DNA of 64,000 bases from Zychaea mexicana (lineage: Eukaryota; Mucoromycota; Mucoromycetes; Mucorales; Lichtheimiaceae). The stretch lies in NCBI RefSeq assembly GCF_025766255.1, contig NW_026516759.1, forward strand, positions 113,218 to 177,217, written 5' to 3'. The position numbers and the translations under genes were made by a program. The notes beneath the pieces are model-generated. The model had not been told where the DNA came from and made no database searches. It saw only the letters and a program-made list of their open reading frames with translations. Shown one piece after another: positions 59,782 through 64,000 of the stretch (position 1 is the first letter of the stretch; the number at the start of each line of letters is the position of its first letter).

Positions 59782-61098
59782 TTTTTGTGCTGGTATTTTT
59801 ACAAGAAGTTATAGACAAAGAGATATTGGGTACAAGTGTGCGTAATGTGTTGCTCAAAGCACTGTTTGGGTATTGAGATCAAGAGGTAGTAGTAGAGTAA
59901 AACAAGGGTTGAAAGTGGAAGATGAAGGAAAGAGAGATGAGAAGATTGAGGGAAGACGCACAGCTTTGATTGATTTTTATAATGTGACAGAGGCACTGAA
60001 GTGCATGTCACAGCTTTGATTGATGAAAACGTTCCATCTCCTGTCCGCTCTTTTTTTTGGGTCTGTATTCTCTCACACATACACACAATCACCATTCTCC
60101 AAACAGCAGCAAACCCATGCATTGCCCTTTCTCCTGCTGATTAAACGCTTTCCTTCCATAGCCTCTTCACTACTGCCTTCTTTTGTGTATGTACGCTTTC
60201 AATACGACTTCTTATTCGCTCTATGTTCTCTTGGGCTGTATCGTGTAGTAGTAGCAGTCATACCCACCTGTTTCCTTGGTTCAGACGTGTACGCAGCCCG
60301 AGTTGAAAATAATAAGCAAACATTCCGAAGCCGTAACCTGCTAAGCACAGCCTCCTCAACAGACTCGTAGGTCCGTGATTACATCATTGTTGTGTTCTTG
60401 TAGCTATTTGTCACAATAACACTTACTCTATCACCCACCATATGACTTGAATGCTATGCCGGTAGTCGTATATCAATCATCATGAGTTTTGCCTGGTTAT
60501 CGTTTTGAATGATTAATGTCAAGACACATCGCGGAAGCTTTCAAAGCGTCATACAGATGTAATTCTTTCACTCTATCATCTACAATAGGACTTGAATGTT
60601 ATGCCGGTAGTCGTATAGCACTCATCACGAGTTTTGCTTGGATATGCTTGGATATCGTTTTGGATGATTAATGTCAAAACACATCGCAGAAGCTTTCAAA
60701 GCGTCATACAGATGCATAAATCTTTCATTGTTCTGTCGTGATTTTCATGTGTCCTTCTTTCCAGCGATGAGTTATTCGTTTCAGTTCAATAATGTATATA
60801 CGCCCCGGTGATGCAACGGAGAGACATGAGATGTAGATTGAAACACCCTGCTGCTGCTACGACAATGGCCAATAAGGATGGTGGACACCTTTACATGTTC
60901 ACTATAACCTTGGGTTACACAAGGTTTAAAAAGACATAATTAAGCTATTTTACTTTATGGCGAACTGCCTGCGCGACTGTACAGCGAAAATATATAAAGT
61001 TCCGGATACCTGGGTTGTCTTTGACCCGTCCATATGATATGTGTACTACAGAAAATATTAGGCTGAGGGAGCACAGGAATAAATAACATTAAACTTAT
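59782..61098. other. Upstream region of copy 2 to end of unit 2
   Basis: Counterpart of 55113-56419; differs from unit 1 by a short insertion near 60058-60070 and point changes. No gene. Confidence 0.5.
60425..60714. repeat. Nested 145-bp tandem repeat, unit 2
   Basis: Two copies starting at 60425 and 60570, same 145-base period as in unit 1. Confidence 0.85.
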
Positions 61099-61108
61099 TA
61101 AATATCAA

Positions 61109-62978
61109 ATATATAAATCGTCATGACGATCGGTGGCGAGAGCGGAGGGTATCGAACGAGTTCAAGCATATAATGGCCAGAACACTGTTTTTTGTTTTTC
61201 TCGACCGAGGCTAACTATATTAGAAAAGAAAAGAAGCGTCGTCAAACTGCGTTCATGATTTCGTATAAGGAGGTTAATGCACATGCGGCAAACTTTGTTA
61301 ACGAACCTTGCGATGATGTGGTTTCTGCTCGGTTTGTGAGTGTACAGCAGTGTGTGTGTAAGCACTTCCCTTTGCATGAATTCTAGTAGAGCTTTCAGCA
61401 TGTCACAACCCTCGTCAAAAGCAATAAGTGCGAACATCTCTTTATTTGAAGTAAGATTTATCTATAACTCCTTGATTTTCTATATCACCCTATGCTGTTT
61501 GCCATGAGTTAAAAAACAACGGTGTACAAGAATTATCTTTACAGTCATGATGTAAGCTCGGAATACACAATATAAATAACCAACTGCAGATATTCGTATT
61601 TTTATATTCCTTCTGTGCACGAACCTTAGTTTCCGAGTACAAAACGAAAGAGGGTACCTTGCAGCAACATGATGTCACTTCACAAAGTAGACAAAGTATG
61701 CAATAATATCGCTACATTGAGGAGGAAAATTTCACGAAAGCTGCCGCCATCTGTATTCTTAAACTCAAAATCTTGTTTTATGACAAGGAGAAAACCAGCA
61801 ACGACTTGCAAAGCGCAAAGAAATGCAAGATTGTAAGAAATGGTTGCTGGGAACAAGACTCGAAGAGTACACAGTATAATATAAAGTCATCGTTACATTA
61901 TTGCGTAGTGTGGCTAGACCATATTTGTTTTTGGTTTTAAGTATTGCTGAACCGTATATATCATACCCGCCACAATTTTTTTCTCCTTCCTCCTCTTCTT
62001 CATCCTTTCATTTCGAATCCATACTTCTTTTATTAAATAAATCTTCGCTTATAAAAAAAAAGAAAGCCAAAGGACACAGAAAGGATTTACAAGAAAGTGC
62101 AGTGTGATGAATTTGACTTGTTCCTGGAAGAAAACCCACAGCTACATCCACCTGCCTCACTTCGCTAGCTTCCAAACTTAAATAAGTTCGTCTTCAGAGC
62201 TCAATCGAATCATGCGTGATCGCAGACGTGTCGCAAATACATCTTACCACGTTTATGATGGTGACATGTGGCGAGAGTTTGCTGATTGCGCTGTCGTCGT
62301 TTTTGATCCACGACGTGCTTGTATAAACCACTGCGGTGGGTCATATGTTTAGGATATTGACATTGCAGGAATTTAGGCAGCTGGTGGGTAATACTTTCAT
62401 TGTTGACAGCAACACTTTTTTTTCCCAATGCAAGAGCTGTTCGTACAGGCATAGCTCGTTGCTATAATATAAAAACAACTGCATATGCAACTAGCATCAA
62501 GCTGCACAAGACATTGGTCTGATTCACTCTGCCGTACCTACAACGCGTCGTAGCTTTATTAATAAATTCTGTAGACTTGAAGCAAGATTGACGGCTCTGA
62601 CGTTTTAAAGTCACAATGCTCTTAATCAAGAGATGCGGCATCCAAAGAAATATACGAGGATAGTACAGCACTTCGGACTCGAGTTTTTCGGTATGTACTG
62701 CAACTGCCTTCTAACACAACCGAGCTGTTGACCTGTTGCTTACTAGACAGACACTCAGCTAACAGAGACAAGTAGGCCGATCCGTCTACTACTACGAGTG
62801 GCACATAGTGCACTCAATACACACACACACACACAGCTTTCTCCTCGTTACAACACAATATCATATGCTTTAAACTTAAGATAAATGTAGCTGATATGAA
62901 ATAACAGATTCTGAATACTAAGTATGTTGATCTTGCTGATTGATGTTGTATGTAAAGAAAAGAATAAAGCGAAGTACA
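61109..62978. other. Region between the tandem duplication and the older gene copy
   Basis: No confident gene. A minus-strand open frame at 62210-62452 has zinc-finger-like spacing (LQCQYPKHMTHRSGLYKHV, then TCHHHKRGKMYLRHVCDH) and may be a relic or an exon of an unrecognised gene. An (AC)n run lies at 62819-62834. Confidence 0.4.
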
Positions 62979-63176
62979 ATTCTACAGTAGTGTTAGTTTT
63001 TTTTGTTTTTTTGGTTGATTGATAGATTTTCTGCCGTTTCTGGATGTGTGGGTGTGTGTATGTGCAGATGTGGACGTGTGGAGAACTGATTAATAAAGTT
63101 TTGAAAATATATGCAAAGAAGATGGGATATAACAAAGAAGAGAAGAGAAAGGGTAAGGTTTCCTATTTTAGTACTG

Positions 63177-64000
63177 CTATGATAGTACTACTGCGTCATG
63201 AAAAAGATGGGGATGATTGCGTGGATGCTGGTAATTGTGAGGTACACCTGGTGGTGTAGATGCTTCTGGGATGGTGACGTAAGTGCGTTTGGGTTTCGGA
63301 GGTGGCGTGAGTGTCTTTGATGTTATTATAAAAGCAACAAAACAACACAGTTTGTGTAAGAGAGAGAGAAGACTTGCCGTTGGAAGATGTGATATATTTT
63401 GAAAAAAAAAAAGTCAAATACATACCAAGAAGCAGACTTCGAGATCCTCCTTGTTCACCAGGCCCCATTTGTTATTGTCTTCTTCGAGAGCAAGTTGATA
63501 GGCTAGGGTTGCATTTACAGCCCATGCTGAGGGATCGTTCATACTGTCTCGTTGCTGTTGTTGGTTTTGCAAACAAATACCACGAATCAACCGTTCGGCC
63601 TCTTGCATTCTGTTTTCCCAAGCGGACGATTTCTTGAAATGTGTAAAGTCAATATCCCGGCCACGGAAGAGTGAGTGACGTCGCGAATGGTGATGCTGTT
63701 GCTGTTTTTCGTTGAAACTTGTTACCGCTACCGGCGGTTGTGCTGATGTTGTGTTCCAAAAGAGCTCATAGGCCATGGTGGAGATATTGTTCACGATCAA
63801 TGAGGTAAGAGACCAACATCCTTTGGTTGGTCGCTCGTCACGCGCTTCTTCTTGTTCTTGTTTTTTTTGTGCTACCTGGTCCCGCTGGTACGGATCATAG
63901 CAGGGGCCGAAAATTTGTCGCTTCATGGTGCCAAAGATGCCGAGCAGCCCCATCAGACCACTAGGTTGACTAGGTCGTGTTTCGACCGCTGTCGCCATCG
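63177..64000 (-). CDS. Gln-rich protein of unknown family, diverged copy 3 (5' end outside window)
   Basis: Homologous to the copies at 54150 and 58816 but clearly diverged. Exon 2 is 63314-63177 (46 codons, ending VVLS). Exon 1 is 63426 to the window edge, lacking the expected MWKYLLGK start. Conserved blocks are GLLGIFGTMKRQIFGPCYDP, KGCWSLTSLIVNNIST, SLFRGRDIDFTHFKKSS and WGLVNKEDLEVCFL. It lacks the Gln-Gly segment present in the other copies, and the C-terminal tail is shorter. The 111-nt intron contains an in-frame stop, so splicing is required here. Homology to the duplicated unit starts near 62979. Confidence 0.65.

Larger units (their letters stand above)
56420..61098. repeat. Tandem duplication, unit 2 (4,679 bp)
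   Basis: Second copy of the unit at 51758, head to tail. It is followed at 61099-61108 by a third TTAAATATCA, after which the sequence is unique, so the duplication is bounded by ten-base homology. Confidence 0.93.

Noticed and set aside
51758..61098. The 4.67 kb unit as a transposon
   Set aside because: No transposase, reverse transcriptase or inverted ends; the TTAAATATCA boundary is also shared at the internal junction, as expected for a simple tandem duplication.
61119..61160. tRNA-like TTCGATACC box
   Set aside because: The supposed T-arm does not pair, and no matching acceptor stem or anticodon arm lies at the right distance.

Overview
The window reads as nuclear DNA of an early-diverging filamentous fungus, most likely Mucoromycota (Mucorales-like). 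The evidence is dense genes with many short GT..AG introns (about 50-140 nt) that often carry a CTAAC/CTAAT branch site, pyrimidine-rich promoters, a secreted GH15 glucoamylase, and a gene set that keeps neurofibromin and Mediator subunit 25. No ribosomal RNA, convincing tRNA, CRISPR array or transposase was seen.

Layout. 1-48 kb is gene-rich: a two-helix Cys-rich membrane protein (1-912), glucoamylase (3552-5450), TRAPP subunit Trs23/TRAPPC4 (5790-6371), mitoribosomal mL43 (6597-7177, minus) head-to-head with the five-RRM rRNA-processing factor Mrd1/RBM19 (7360-10285), a full-length neurofibromin Ras-GAP in 19 coding exons (13444-23021), cyclophilin H (23382-24375), Mediator subunit 25 (24439-28456, minus), the branched-chain 2-oxoacid dehydrogenase E2 subunit (28794-30552, minus), exosome subunit Rrp45/EXOSC9 (30740-32069, minus), a very large zinc-finger gene (33065-41497, minus), an ECHDC1-like crotonase (42652-43721), an ARF6-like GTPase (44113-44961, minus), a phosducin-like protein (45513-46700) and pyrroline-5-carboxylate reductase (47022-48060). 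These are unlinked housekeeping functions (secretion, ribosome biogenesis, Ras signalling, splicing and transcription, amino-acid metabolism) with no sign of an operon-like cluster.

The most unusual gene is the zinc-finger locus. By hand splicing it resolves into 37 exons in which every intron is phase 1, encoding about 1,946 residues with 18 fingers of the form C-x4-C-x12/13-H-x3/4-H. Each finger is followed by a conserved tail ending in PSGxxIxFDG, and most are joined by linkers resembling ESSRDLLxEGEEMxVE. The exons form four homologous super-blocks (basic spacer, finger a, linker, finger b, linker, finger c, tail), with extra fingers inserted in blocks 1 and 2. I do not recognise this protein family.

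48-64 kb is different: a 3.7 kb stretch without recognisable genes, then a head-to-tail tandem duplication of about 4.67 kb (51758-56419 and 56420-61098). Both units are bounded by the same ten bases, TTAAATATCA, and each carries one copy of an unrecognised Gln-rich gene. A third, clearly older copy of that gene lies at 62979-64000 and runs off the window.

Exon boundaries were deduced by eye from splice consensus, reading frame and remembered family sequences; no alignment or transcript evidence was available.
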